A stretch of DNA of 64,000 nt from QZKY01 sp942492925 (GCA_942492925.1 OW818641.1:558001-622000); one strand, 5' to 3'; numbered from the stretch's first letter, positions 37,458 through 46,667 are shown. A program made the numbers and translations. The notes: a model not told the origin generated them from the letters alone.

Positions 37458-39968
37458 ATGTCAGACACGCAGCACCCAAACAACGGTAATGGCAACGGCA
37501 CCAGCAGCGGTGATTATGGCGCCGGTTCAATTCAAATCCTCGAAGGTCTGGAAGCGGTGCGCAAGCGCCCCGGCATGTACATCGGCGACACATCCGATGG
37601 CACGGGCTTGCACCATCTGGTATTCGAGGTGCTGGATAACTCCATCGACGAAGCGCTGGCCGGTTACTGCACTGAAATTCACGTCACCATTCACGCCGAC
37701 AATTCCATCAGCATTGCTGACAATGGTCGCGGCATTCCCACCGACGTAAAACTGGATGACAAGCACGATCCCAAGCGCAGCGCGGCAGAGATCGTGATGA
37801 CCGAGTTGCACGCGGGCGGCAAGTTTGACCAGAACGCTTACAAGGTTTCCGGCGGCTTGCATGGCGTGGGCGTTTCCTGCGTGAATGGCCTGTCGAAATT
37901 GTTGAAGCTCACCATCCGCCGCGACGGCAAAAAACACTGCATGGAATTCGTGCGCGGCGTGCCGCAAAATCGTGAGCATGAAGTGATCGACGGCGTGGAG
38001 TGTTCCCCGATCAAGGTGATCGGCAACACCGAGCACCGTGGTACCGAAGTGCATTTCTGGCCGGACGAAGAAATTTTCGGCAACACCATCGAGTTTCATT
38101 ACGATGTGCTCGCGCGCCGTATTCGCGAACTGTCCTTCCTGAACAATGGCGTCTTCATCCGTTTGCGCGATCAGCGTAGCGGCAAGGAAGAAGCTTTCGC
38201 CTTCGAAGGCGGCACGCGCGGCTTCGTTGAGTACATTAACCGCTCAAAAGTGGCGTTGCACCCGAACGTGTTCCAGGCCACGGGCGAACGTCCCTCCGAA
38301 CAAGGCACCACCATCAGCGTGGATGTTTCCATGCAATGGAACGACGCCTACAACGAACAGGTGCTCTGCTTTACCAATAACATTCCGCAACGCGACGGCG
38401 GCACCCACTTGACCGGCTTGCGCGCGGCGATGACACGCGTCATCAACAAATACATCGAAGAAAACGAACTCGCGAAAAAAGCCAAGGTCGATATTGCCGG
38501 TGACGACATGCGCGAAGGCTTGACTTGCGTGCTCTCCGTGAAAGTGCCCGAGCCGAAATTCAGTTCGCAAACCAAAGACAAACTGGTTTCCAGCGAAGTG
38601 CGCGGCCCGGTAGAAGAAATCGTCGCCAAGACGCTCACCGACTTTTTGATGGAACGTCCGAACGACGCCAAGATCATTTGCGGCAAGATCGTGGAGGCGG
38701 CGCGCGCGCGCGAAGCGGCGCGCAAGGCCCGTGAACTCACGCGTCGCAAAGGCGTGATGGACGGTCTGGGCCTGTCGTCGAAACTCGCCGATTGTCAGGA
38801 AAAAGATCCGGCGATGTCCGAACTCTACATTGTCGAGGGTGATTCCGCAGGTGGCTCGGCCAAGCAGGGCCGCGACCGCAAGTTCCAGGCGATCTTGCCG
38901 CTGCGCGGCAAGGTGCTCAACGTCGAAAAAGCCCGCTTTGAAAAAATGCTGTCCAGCGAACAGATCACGACGTTGATCGCCACGCTTGGCACCAGCATCG
39001 GCGCGGACGAATTCGACATCGAAAAGCTGCGCTATCACCGCATCATCATCATGACCGATGCCGACGTGGACGGCGCACACATCCGCACGCTGCTGCTCAC
39101 GCTGTTCTATCGCCAGATGCCGCAACTGATCGAGCGCGGCTATGTGTATATTGCGCAGCCGCCGCTGTACAAGGTAAAAGCAGGCCGCGACGAACGTTAC
39201 CTGAAAGACGATGCCGAAGAATCCAGCTTCATGATTTCCGTGGCCTTGAATGGTGCGTCGCTCATTCCGTCCGAAGGTGCGATGCCGATTTCCGGCGATG
39301 CACTCGCCGAATTGGTGCGGCAATACGGCATTGCCAATGCCGTGATCACGCGCTTGAGCCGACTGATTGATGCTGCCGCCCTGAATGCCATCATGACCGG
39401 TGCGACGATCAATCTGAGCAACAAGTACGACGCAGAAGCTTCCGCACAATCGCTGGCCAAAGCGATCAACGATCCGCTGGTGCGCGTGGTGGCGCAATTC
39501 AATGAAAAGACGGAAGAATACAAACTCTGTATCGAACGCATGGTGCACGGCAACGTGCGCCAGACCGTGATTGACGACGACTTTGTGCAAGGCAACGACT
39601 ACCGCGTGCTGGTGAATGCCGCGCTGACGTTCCAGGGCTTGATTGGACACGGTGCATTCGTGCGACGCGGCGAAGGTGAACGCATGCGCGAACTCGCGGT
39701 CGATAATTTCCCGCAAGCGATGCAATGGCTGCGCGCGGAAGCCGAGCGCGGCGTGAACAAGCAACGCTACAAAGGCTTGGGCGAAATGAATCCGGATCAG
39801 TTGTGGGAAACCACGATGGACCCGACCGTGCGCCGTCTGCTGCGCGTGGGCATTGAAGATGCGATTGCAGCGGATCAAATCTTCACCACGCTGATGGGGG
39901 ATGAGGTGGAGCCACGGCGGGCATTTATTGAAGAAAATGCGCTTCGGGCAGGGAATATTGATATTTGA
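37458..39968 (+). CDS. gyrB: DNA gyrase subunit B
   Basis: ATPase subunit of gyrase, 836 residues. GHKL ATPase domain (about 20-240) with EVLDNSIDEALAG, NGRGIPTDVK and the KVSGGLHGVGVSCVN lid. Transducer, then TOPRIM with EGDSAGGSAKQGRDRKFQAILPL and DADVDGAHIRTLLLT. The extra C-terminal insertion of Gram-negative GyrB is present, and the end PRRAFIEENAL is conserved. A terminator follows at 39980. Confidence 0.98.
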   Translation: MSDTQHPNNGNGNGTSSGDYGAGSIQILEGLEAVRKRPGMYIGDTSDGTGLHHLVFEVLDNSIDEALAGYCTEIHVTIHADNSISIADNGRGIPTDVKLDDKHDPKRSAAEIVMTELHAGGKFDQNAYKVSGGLHGVGVSCVNGLSKLLKLTIRRDGKKHCMEFVRGVPQNREHEVIDGVECSPIKVIGNTEHRGTEVHFWPDEEIFGNTIEFHYDVLARRIRELSFLNNGVFIRLRDQRSGKEEAFAFEGGTRGFVEYINRSKVALHPNVFQATGERPSEQGTTISVDVSMQWNDAYNEQVLCFTNNIPQRDGGTHLTGLRAAMTRVINKYIEENELAKKAKVDIAGDDMREGLTCVLSVKVPEPKFSSQTKDKLVSSEVRGPVEEIVAKTLTDFLMERPNDAKIICGKIVEAARAREAARKARELTRRKGVMDGLGLSSKLADCQEKDPAMSELYIVEGDSAGGSAKQGRDRKFQAILPLRGKVLNVEKARFEKMLSSEQITTLIATLGTSIGADEFDIEKLRYHRIIIMTDADVDGAHIRTLLLTLFYRQMPQLIERGYVYIAQPPLYKVKAGRDERYLKDDAEESSFMISVALNGASLIPSEGAMPISGDALAELVRQYGIANAVITRLSRLIDAAALNAIMTGATINLSNKYDAEASAQSLAKAINDPLVRVVAQFNEKTEEYKLCIERMVHGNVRQTVIDDDFVQGNDYRVLVNAALTFQGLIGHGAFVRRGEGERMRELAVDNFPQAMQWLRAEAERGVNKQRYKGLGEMNPDQLWETTMDPTVRRLLRVGIEDAIAADQIFTTLMGDEVEPRRAFIEENALRAGNIDI

Positions 39969-39979
39969 TGTAAAAAGAA

Positions 39980-40004
39980 AAGGCCGCGTTTGCGGCCTTT
40001 TTTA
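39980..40004 (+). terminator. Rho-independent terminator of gyrB
   Basis: Perfect 8-bp stem AAGGCCGC (39980-39987) and GCGGCCTT (39992-39999) with a GTTT loop and T-run. It separates the replication genes from the AT-rich accessory patch that follows. Confidence 0.92.
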
Positions 40005-40080
40005 TTATTAATGACAGAAAGCCTTTTGATTATTTGTGGAATGGTGGAACTCATTAGGTAAAAATCTATAAGGACTATAT

Positions 40081-40701
40081 GTGCCATCTTCTAAACTAAA
40101 AATTTTGGATATGCCAAAATTAAAAAATGAACTGGACGGTGTAATAGCTCGCGCAAGAGATGTGGGGGATTCAAGTGAACGCATTGTTCGACGCTTGTTT
40201 TACTTTAGGCGCTCGCCAATCACAGTCGTTCACGAAGACCCTATTTTCGATATATTTGACTCAGTGGCAGCAAGATTCAATGTGCCTTTTAAATCGATTT
40301 ACGTATCGGGATCTGCTCAAACTGGTCATAGCTTGTATAAAAACCGTGACTTCATAGAATCTGAATCAGATCTCGATTTGGCAATAGTAGATGCGAATTT
40401 GTTTCAACGGTATGCAGAAATTTCTTATGTGGTTACAAAGGGATACTCTGACTTGAGGAGTTTTCAAACGAGGCGTGACGTTAATGACGTCCCACAATTT
40501 TTTAAAAAAAATTTGGCAAGAGGATGGTTCAGGCCAGATTTGATGCCAAATTGCAGACAAAAAACTGAGTGGCATAGTTTTTTTCAAGGGCTCTCAAACA
40601 AGTACATTAATACATTTAAAGGTGTGAGTTGCGGAATTTATTTGTCGCAGACATTTTTTGAGGGCAGGCTCGTAAAAACATTAAACAACTACAAAATTTA
40701 A
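40081..40701 (+). CDS. Nucleotidyltransferase-like protein (Pol beta/MNT fold)
   Basis: Protein of 206 residues. It carries the Pol beta-type core: a VSGSAQTGHS turn (Gly77-Ser78) followed, after a longer loop than usual, by SDLDLAIVD with Asp97 and Asp99 as likely metal ligands. A third acidic residue could not be placed with confidence. I chose the GTG at 40081, seven bases after AAGGA; ATG 40111 is an alternative. It ends three bases before the DUF262 gene, so the two are very likely co-translated. Composition is AT-rich, unlike gyrB next door. It could modify RNA, a protein or a nucleotide; the family includes toxin-system enzymes and signal-nucleotide synthases, and I cannot choose between them. 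Confidence 0.68.
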   Translation: MPSSKLKILDMPKLKNELDGVIARARDVGDSSERIVRRLFYFRRSPITVVHEDPIFDIFDSVAARFNVPFKSIYVSGSAQTGHSLYKNRDFIESESDLDLAIVDANLFQRYAEISYVVTKGYSDLRSFQTRRDVNDVPQFFKKNLARGWFRPDLMPNCRQKTEWHSFFQGLSNKYINTFKGVSCGIYLSQTFFEGRLVKTLNNYKI

Positions 40702-40704
40702 CCC

Positions 40705-41811
40705 ATGAAAAATTACAAAGTTAGGTCACGAGATTTGGTTGATATAGTCAACGACATAAGAAATGAAACACTTATTTTATCTCCGTATTTCCAGAGAAAG
40801 TTAGTGTGGAGGCTGGCCCACAAAATTGATTTTATAAAAACAATATTGCTGGGATTTCCTTTTCCAGAGATATTTTTATCACGGGGAACACTTGATGTGG
40901 TGACGATGAAGTCAACTAGTTGCATCGTCGATGGACAGCAGAGAATGAGCTCTGTTCACGAGTATATTAATGGGACATTTCCTGTTGATGGGCGTTATTT
41001 TTCGGATCTTACTCAAGAAGAGAAGGAAAATTTTTTGAAGTATGAGGTCGCCATTATTGATTTGGATCTACCTCAAGATGATCCAACCATAATAGAAATT
41101 TTCAAGCGACTAAATCGCACCTTTTATGCATTGTCTGCTATAGAGAAGCTATCAACAGAATATGGCTCATCTGAATACATGCTGGTTGCGAAAATGCTTT
41201 GCGGGGAGCTACAAAATGACGTTGACGAAACGCCGGCCATGAAAATAAAAAACGTTGCCCCAGAGCTAAAGAGGGAAGATCCAAATATTTCAGAGGATTT
41301 TTTTGAGTGGGGTAATAAACAAAAGATTGATGCGTTTTTGGAATTAATTTTAGAGTCACCAATATTCACCAAGTATGAAATTCAACGTCAAGTACATTTG
41401 GCGTATACGTTAAATTTAATGTCAACGATTGTTTTTGAGAATTTTTATAACAGAAACGATCGAATTGAGCCTTATCTGGATGAATATTCAGAGCAGTTTG
41501 AATTAAAGGATAACGTTGTCGCAAGGTTAAACAACGCTGCCAATATTTTTAATAATTTTAGGTTTGCTGCCAATTCTGCTTGGTACTCCAAATCAAATGC
41601 TTTTAGTTTAACTGTTGCATTAGATTTATATTCAGACGGTATTGCAAAAGCTTCAAAGAAAGGATTGAGAGATCTTAAGGACGAGCTGGTCGGGTTTCTT
41701 GAGGCCCAGCCAGAAGATTACGCGTTGGCAGCGCGGGAGGCTGTGAACAATACTAAGCAACGAATACTTCGTCACAATGCAATCGCAGTAATTATTGAGA
41801 GATATTTGTAG
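40705..41811 (+). CDS. DUF262-domain protein (ParB/GmrS-N-like)
   Basis: Protein of 368 residues whose N-terminal half (about 1-180) is a DUF262 domain: SPYFQRKLVW (26-35) and VDGQQRMSSVHEYINGT (DGQQR at 76-80), as in the nuclease-side GmrS/GmrSD proteins and in ParB-like nucleases. The DUF1524 HNH nuclease of GmrD is not present; the C-terminal half (about 190-368) is helical and unassigned. DUF262 proteins are common in phage-defence islands and often hydrolyse NTP. It lies three bases after the nucleotidyltransferase-like gene and 93 bases before a membrane protein gene. Confidence 0.78.
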   Translation: MKNYKVRSRDLVDIVNDIRNETLILSPYFQRKLVWRLAHKIDFIKTILLGFPFPEIFLSRGTLDVVTMKSTSCIVDGQQRMSSVHEYINGTFPVDGRYFSDLTQEEKENFLKYEVAIIDLDLPQDDPTIIEIFKRLNRTFYALSAIEKLSTEYGSSEYMLVAKMLCGELQNDVDETPAMKIKNVAPELKREDPNISEDFFEWGNKQKIDAFLELILESPIFTKYEIQRQVHLAYTLNLMSTIVFENFYNRNDRIEPYLDEYSEQFELKDNVVARLNNAANIFNNFRFAANSAWYSKSNAFSLTVALDLYSDGIAKASKKGLRDLKDELVGFLEAQPEDYALAAREAVNNTKQRILRHNAIAVIIERYL

Positions 41812-41904
41812 CAAGAAAATAATAGGGAGCTGGCCACGGTTTCGGCCACGCTGTGCTCTTTGAACTCATCCTCCAAATTGATAACTTAATGTGTCTAGGT
41901 CAAC

Positions 41905-42510
41905 ATGAATAATCGGGAATATATATCATTCTTGTCAGGTTTGGTTGGCGTGATAATTGGTACCCTGGCTCAATATGTCATTAGCTATCACTTCATTGAG
42001 AAACCGAAAATTCAGCTTGAAAATCAAAAGGTTGCTATTGAGGCACAGCGACAGGTTCTTTCGCAAGTTCCCATGATAGAAAGCCAATGCGAGAATACAA
42101 GAATTGATAATTGGACTTGGCAAGTTATATGCAAGAGCAAAAACAAGGGGCTATATCCTGTAATGGTTGGGATAAGCAATGTGAGTATGCACTTAGCATT
42201 TGATCAGAAAGCCAAACTTTACGAAGGGGGAAATGGTTTTGCGGTGGATTATCCGAACCAAAAAAAGTCTTTTATGGCTACAGCTAATACGCCAGGTGGT
42301 GATCTGCAATTTTTTATGAGGTTCGATAAAAAACACTATCCTTCTCGAATAGATGGAAATCAAGTAGTTGTTCGAGTTTCCTTTTCTTATAAAACGATTG
42401 AATCAGTAGCGAACTACATTAGCAAAAATTTTCCGGAAGCAAAAGATATGTTGAATGATTTATCAAATACAGGCTCAGTAGTATTTTCGCAATTAAAAAA
42501 TAAAGAATAG
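41905..42510 (+). CDS. Membrane-anchored protein of unknown function
   Basis: Protein of 201 residues. One transmembrane helix (about 7-25, FLSGLVGVIIGTLAQYVIS) is followed by a short coiled-coil-like stretch (EKPKIQLENQKVAIEAQRQVL) and a soluble domain of about 150 residues. No family recognised. Transcribed in the same direction as the NTase-DUF262 pair and equally AT-rich, so it may be an accessory part of the same locus; the 93-base gap makes this uncertain. Confidence 0.6.
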   Translation: MNNREYISFLSGLVGVIIGTLAQYVISYHFIEKPKIQLENQKVAIEAQRQVLSQVPMIESQCENTRIDNWTWQVICKSKNKGLYPVMVGISNVSMHLAFDQKAKLYEGGNGFAVDYPNQKKSFMATANTPGGDLQFFMRFDKKHYPSRIDGNQVVVRVSFSYKTIESVANYISKNFPEAKDMLNDLSNTGSVVFSQLKNKE

Positions 42511-42597
42511 TGACTCGGAATAAAATTTAAAGGATCGGGCTCGATTTGTATCCGCGCCTCTCAAATAAAATTAAAGGGGGCTTCGATTTGTTTTTCG

Positions 42598-42632
42598 AAT
42601 AATAGGGGGGCAGACCACCGATTAAAGGGGGC
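42598..42632. repeat. Dispersed repeat copy A (GGGCAGACCACC)
   Basis: AT-ATAGGGGGGCAGACCACCGATTAAAGGGGG-type sequence. Related copies lie at 42904-42935 and 43801-43835. Such GGG(A)CAGACCACG-type repeats are found between genes in many beta- and gammaproteobacteria and resemble sequences linked to RAYT (REP-associated transposase) families; no transposase is visible here. Confidence 0.55.
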
Positions 42633-42705
42633 AGCATCACATAATTTTTAATATGCGAACGCCCCCAGCCTTTTTAGCCACCCACAAACAGGAATGGATT
42701 TTTGT

Positions 42706-42903
42706 ATGAGAAAAGCAGCAATTGCCATCGGCGTATTAGTAATTCTATTGTTGACGGGTTGCACGGCAAAGCAGGTGTACGGCGGCTTGCAGGCGATGCA
42801 GCAAAGTGAATGCAATCGTCGCAATGACATGGAAGAAAGGCGGCAATGCATGTCAAAAGCAGGCGTTTCGCATGAAGATTACAAGCGCCAGCACGATCAA
42901 TAG
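42706..42903 (+). CDS. Small lipoprotein
   Basis: Protein of 65 residues from ATG 42706: signal of the form MRKAAIAIGVLVILLLTGC with lipobox LTGC (Cys19). The mature part is short, polar and has two further cysteines (ECNRRNDMEERRQCM). Flanked on both sides by the dispersed GGGCAGACCACC repeat, so it may have moved with it. Confidence 0.62.
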   Translation: MRKAAIAIGVLVILLLTGCTAKQVYGGLQAMQQSECNRRNDMEERRQCMSKAGVSHEDYKRQHDQ

Positions 42904-42935
42904 AAATGATAGAGGGACAGACCACGTTTTACGCT
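42904..42935. repeat. Dispersed repeat copy B
   Basis: AAATGATAGAGGGACAGACCACGTTTTAC, one base after the lipoprotein stop codon. It shares the core of copies A and C. Confidence 0.55.
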
Positions 42936-43200
42936 GCACAGAAGCGCAACATCTCGCCTTGCACGGCGCACCACCGACACAAAGGAGTTTGAATGGACAG
43001 CTCACTACAGTCACTGGATCAGGTCAAGGCATCCGTTCTGGATATGGCCGTCTAAGACCTGACGGGGTGGCCTCCATTATTTCCCGCGGAAGCGAAGCAG
43101 ATGAAACGACTTAGTCGCGATATTTTGAAAACGCGCACAGCGTGAATTGCCGGATGCGAGCAGCAGACATGAACCTTGATGTATTCTGAAGGAGAGCAGA

Positions 43201-43776
43201 ATGAAAAGCGTAATCGCCGTTTTAGTCATGTGCTTAGCCTCAGCGAGTGCCTATACACAAGGGGTGACGTGGGAGTGGAAGGCAGAGCCGGTTTCCCTTA
43301 TTGGCATCAAGTTTGGTGTGCCACTGTCGGAATCGGTGAGCGAATGTCCCAAAACAAAAAAGGGTTACGCAAGAGTGCCCGCAGGTGGAAAGATGTGCTG
43401 GCAATTTTCCGGTGCGGGTAGTTACGCGGTCATGAATCCGCCGAATATTGGGATGGACATTTATGGGGTGAAGGTGGAGACGGTGGAGGGGGCGGTCGAA
43501 TCGGTCCTGTTCAATTTCAAGGGGGGTGATGTCGCCAACATGGTCAAGCTGTTGCGGGCGAAGTACGGCCCGGCGCAGTTCACGGCGTATGGTTCAGAAA
43601 GTGAGGCGACATCTGACATTCCCGGCAGCATGACATGGCCTGGTAAATATGTGAAGCTCACATATGCGAAGGAGCATGCTGGAAAAAACGGCAAGGATGG
43701 TGAAGTTCATCTCTATTCAAAAAAATATACCAAGTCGAAAGAATTCAACGCAGAGAAGCACAAGAATCAGCTTTGA
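43201..43776 (+). CDS. Periplasmic or secreted hypothetical protein
   Basis: Protein of 191 residues with an N-terminal signal peptide (MKSVIAVLVMCLASASA, cleavage likely before YTQ). The mature part is mostly beta-strand by sequence. No family recognised. Its ATG follows AAGGAGAG by a few bases, a strong site. The lysine-rich end (NAEKHKNQL) is not unusual. Confidence 0.68.
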   Translation: MKSVIAVLVMCLASASAYTQGVTWEWKAEPVSLIGIKFGVPLSESVSECPKTKKGYARVPAGGKMCWQFSGAGSYAVMNPPNIGMDIYGVKVETVEGAVESVLFNFKGGDVANMVKLLRAKYGPAQFTAYGSESEATSDIPGSMTWPGKYVKLTYAKEHAGKNGKDGEVHLYSKKYTKSKEFNAEKHKNQL

Positions 43777-43800
43777 CAAAGATAGGAGCGGGCCAGCATC

Positions 43801-43835
43801 AATAAATGATAGAGGGCAGGCCACCAATCAAAGGG
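43801..43835. repeat. Dispersed repeat copy C
   Basis: AATAAATGATAGAGGGCAGG then CCACCAATCAAAGGGCTTAA: the same repeat core as copies A and B, placed between the 43201 gene and the ICMT-like gene. Confidence 0.55.
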
Positions 43836-43836
43836 C

Positions 43837-44295
43837 TTAATCTCGAATTTTTTTCGGGGCGATGAGGGATGACCAGCGCGGCAGCAATCGCCCCGTCGAA
43901 CGCATGTAGTCGACATAATCAGGGTATTTGACGACCAGCATCTTTTCCTCGATGGACGCTTTGACCCACAACACGTGCAGTAATCCCAACCAGTAAAACG
44001 GTTTGGCTGCATCATCGGTAAAGAAAGCCCAGGCCGCCATCACGAGCAGCACGGCATCGTACATCGGGTGCCGCACCAACCGATAAGGTCCGGCTGTCAC
44101 CAGCTTCCCATTGGGTTTCGGTTCGGGACGGATATTGAAATTGCCGAGCCGGTTGTACACCAGCGTCCACAGCCCTAGTAACGCACCCACGACCATCGTG
44201 GCTATTGCGAATGGCGATGAAGGAATGACGAACGGAAGCGGGAACAAGAGCAGCAGGATAAATGCGAACTGAACGGAAACGAGGAATAGGGACAT
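43837..44295 (-). CDS. Isoprenylcysteine carboxyl methyltransferase-family protein
   Basis: Membrane protein of 152 residues with four hydrophobic segments. The conserved block GPYRLVRHPMYDAVLL and the later EEKMLVVKYPDYVDYMRSTGR (a methyltransferase-family end motif) define this small ICMT/PEMT-like group. It may methylate a lipid or a quinone-like substrate; no prenylated-protein role is expected in bacteria. Confidence 0.82.
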   Translation of the reverse strand: MSLFLVSVQFAFILLLLFPLPFVIPSSPFAIATMVVGALLGLWTLVYNRLGNFNIRPEPKPNGKLVTAGPYRLVRHPMYDAVLLVMAAWAFFTDDAAKPFYWLGLLHVLWVKASIEEKMLVVKYPDYVDYMRSTGRLLPRWSSLIAPKKIRD

Positions 44296-44447
44296 GCGGC
44301 CAAGCGTATCAGGAAACCACCGGTAAGAGAAATTCTGAATTAAGGGAGCAACTTTGCCGGAGCGGGTATAAAAATTTCCAGCCTGAATGAATATGACACC
44401 GCCTGTGCATTGATGGAATTGAGTGCGAGGTGTGAAATAATGACGGC

Positions 44448-45458
44448 ATGAACAAAATCTCTCTCCTTTCTCTTAAAAATTTCTGTGTTGGGATGTTGCC
44501 TCCCGTTGTTTTAAGTGTTGTGGCTTGGCAGGTCGGCATCCTGTTTCCGATTCTGGGCGCGCCGGTTGTCGCCATTGTGCTCGGTCTCATCGTCGGACAA
44601 TTGTTCGGCCAGCGGGCGGCATGGGAAGCGGGCGTGACGTTCTGTTCCAAAAAAATCTTGCAGGCCTCCATCGTCTTGCTGGGCGCGGGCATGTCGTTGA
44701 CGCAAGTGGCGCGCATTGGCACGGAGGGCTTGCCCGTGATGATCGGCACCCTGTTGGTTGCGATTGGCGGCGGGTGGTTGATTGGCCGTGCCCTGAAAGT
44801 GGAACGCGAAACGCGGATGCTCGTCACCTACGGCACGGCCATTTGCGGTGCGTCTGCGATTGCCACGATGAGCGCGGTGATCAATGCGTCCGGTCCGGCT
44901 GTCGCGTTTTCGATCACGGTCATTGTGATTTACAACGTGCTGGGTGCCGTGCTGTTTCCGCCACTGGGACATGCAATGGGGCTCTCGCAGGAATCCTTCG
45001 GCATGTGGGCGGGCACGGCCATCAATGACACTTCCTCCGTGCTGGCTGCGGCCACCGTGTATGGCGTCGCTGCGGCTGCTTACGCGGTGGTCGTCAAGTT
45101 GACGCGCACACTGGCCATCATTCCGCTGGCGATATTTGAATCTTGGCAGCAAAACAAGTCGTCGCATGAGACCGGTGCTACGTCTCCTGTCTGGTACAAG
45201 CTGGTGCCGCCCTTTCTGGTTTTCTTTTTGATTGCCGCAGGGATCAATTCGCTGGGGATCATTCCCGTAACATGGCAGGGTCCGATCAAATTTCTGGCGC
45301 ATTTCGGCACAACAGTCGCCATGGCGGCCGTGGGTATGTCAAGTTCATTGACCGCCATCAAACAGTCGGGCTGGCGGCCCATTGCATTAGGCGGTATCTT
45401 GTGGGTATTGGTTACCATCAGCAGTCTGATTTTGCAGGCATTGTCCGGTCAGCTGTGA
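44448..45458 (+). CDS. YeiH/UPF0324 family membrane protein
   Basis: Polytopic membrane protein of 336 residues. Ten or so helices and the family loops GAPVVAIVLGLIVGQL, TYGTAICGASAIATMSAVI and FGMWAGTAINDTSSVLAAA are seen. This family is annotated as a putative sulfate or anion exporter. It stands alone on the plus strand. Confidence 0.88.
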   Translation: MNKISLLSLKNFCVGMLPPVVLSVVAWQVGILFPILGAPVVAIVLGLIVGQLFGQRAAWEAGVTFCSKKILQASIVLLGAGMSLTQVARIGTEGLPVMIGTLLVAIGGGWLIGRALKVERETRMLVTYGTAICGASAIATMSAVINASGPAVAFSITVIVIYNVLGAVLFPPLGHAMGLSQESFGMWAGTAINDTSSVLAAATVYGVAAAAYAVVVKLTRTLAIIPLAIFESWQQNKSSHETGATSPVWYKLVPPFLVFFLIAAGINSLGIIPVTWQGPIKFLAHFGTTVAMAAVGMSSSLTAIKQSGWRPIALGGILWVLVTISSLILQALSGQL

Positions 45459-45570
45459 GGCGAGTGGTGAGGCGAGTGGCGAGGTGAATTCGGAGAGCCA
45501 GTCTCGATTCGATATTCCAATACGGAGTCGTTTGATCATGTGACGCAAGGCCAGCCAATGGGAGGATCGC

Positions 45571-46119
45571 ATGAGCATGAAAAGAATGCAGATCGGCAAG
45601 GCGTTCACCTTGATGGAATCCGGCCCCGTTGTGCTGATCACTACCCACGATGGCAAGAAGCCTAACGTGATGACGATCTCGTGGACGATGGTGAACGACT
45701 TTACGCCAGCCTTTGCCATCACAACCGGCGCATGGAATCATTCCTTTGCTGCGCTGCGAAAAACGAAAGAGTGCGTGATTGCCATCCCCACTGTGGACAT
45801 GCTCGATACGGTCGTCAAGGTGGGCACCTGTTCCGGTGCGGATACGGATAAATTCGAGCAGTTCGCGCTGACACCGCTGAAGGGGCGTCATGTGCAGGCG
45901 CCCTTGATCAAGGAGTGTCTCGCCAACATCGAATGTCGGGTTGTCGATATCGTCAAGAAGCATAACATCGTGGTGCTCGAAGGCGTGGCGGCCTACTACG
46001 ATGCTGCGCGAAGAGAAAAGCGTACGGTGCATGCCGTGGGAGACGGCACGTTCATCGTGGAGGGACGCAAGCTCAGTCGCAAGAAAATGATGCGCGACAA
46101 GCTTCCGTCGGGTGTTTGA
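45571..46119 (+). CDS. Flavin reductase-like domain protein
   Basis: Protein of 182 residues of the FMN-binding flavin reductase group. GPVVLITTHDGKKPNVMTISWTMVNDFTPA and the NHSFAALRKTKECVIAIPT block match the split-barrel fold that binds FMN. Stand-alone copies often reduce flavins or act as redox enzymes of unknown partner. Confidence 0.85.
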   Translation: MSMKRMQIGKAFTLMESGPVVLITTHDGKKPNVMTISWTMVNDFTPAFAITTGAWNHSFAALRKTKECVIAIPTVDMLDTVVKVGTCSGADTDKFEQFALTPLKGRHVQAPLIKECLANIECRVVDIVKKHNIVVLEGVAAYYDAARREKRTVHAVGDGTFIVEGRKLSRKKMMRDKLPSGV

Positions 46120-46179
46120 TTGACGGCCTGGCGAGTCAGGCGTGAATATTTTTAACGATGGCTTTCGGGAGGGTTGTTT

Positions 46180-46593
46180 ATGAACACGACTACTGGAAGG
46201 TTGCAAGATGATGTGGCGGACATCATGGCCACCACTTTGATTAAGGTGGAGATGCAGGATTCGATGCATGCCGTTGCCGAGGTGCTGCACGAGCATCGTT
46301 TGTCGTCTGTTCCCGTTGTGGATCCTGTGACGAACGAATGTTTTGGCATCATCAGCCTGAAAGATATCCACCGCCTGAATGCGCAGAAAACGAACCTCAA
46401 GGCGATTCGCGCATGGGAAGCATGTACGTACAAACCCATTGCGGTGGCACCTAACGTTTCAATCGAGGCGGTCGGGCAGTTGATGGTGGATCACCGCATT
46501 CATCACGTTATCATTTCGGAGAATCGTAAGCTCAAAGGGTTCGTTTCTTCTTTGGATGTTATTGCTGCCTGCGTGGGGTCCTACATGCGATAG
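46180..46593 (+). CDS. Tandem CBS-domain protein
   Basis: Protein of 137 residues with two CBS motifs: residues 10-60 (ADIMATTLIKVEM, SSVPVVDP, GIISLKDI) and 75-135 (PIAVAPNVSIEAVGQLMVD, HHVIISE, GFVSSLDV). Such pairs bind AMP or ATP and regulate other proteins. I chose ATG 46180, which has GGGAGGG upstream. Confidence 0.85.
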   Translation: MNTTTGRLQDDVADIMATTLIKVEMQDSMHAVAEVLHEHRLSSVPVVDPVTNECFGIISLKDIHRLNAQKTNLKAIRAWEACTYKPIAVAPNVSIEAVGQLMVDHRIHHVIISENRKLKGFVSSLDVIAACVGSYMR

Positions 46594-46667
46594 CAGCGCA
46601 ACAACAGCTAAAGGGAAGTTAATTTGTTTTTCAACCTCGGGCGATCCGACATCATCTCATTTGCAGT

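Noticed and set aside
42993..43145. Short frame with a stop in the middle (opening VKASVLDMAV) that resembled the start of an MscS-type channel
   Set aside because: Similarity rests on about a dozen residues and could be chance; no channel core follows.
45456..45488. Short tandem GAGGCGAGTG units after the YeiH gene
   Set aside because: Only about three imperfect units; too short to call a functional repeat.
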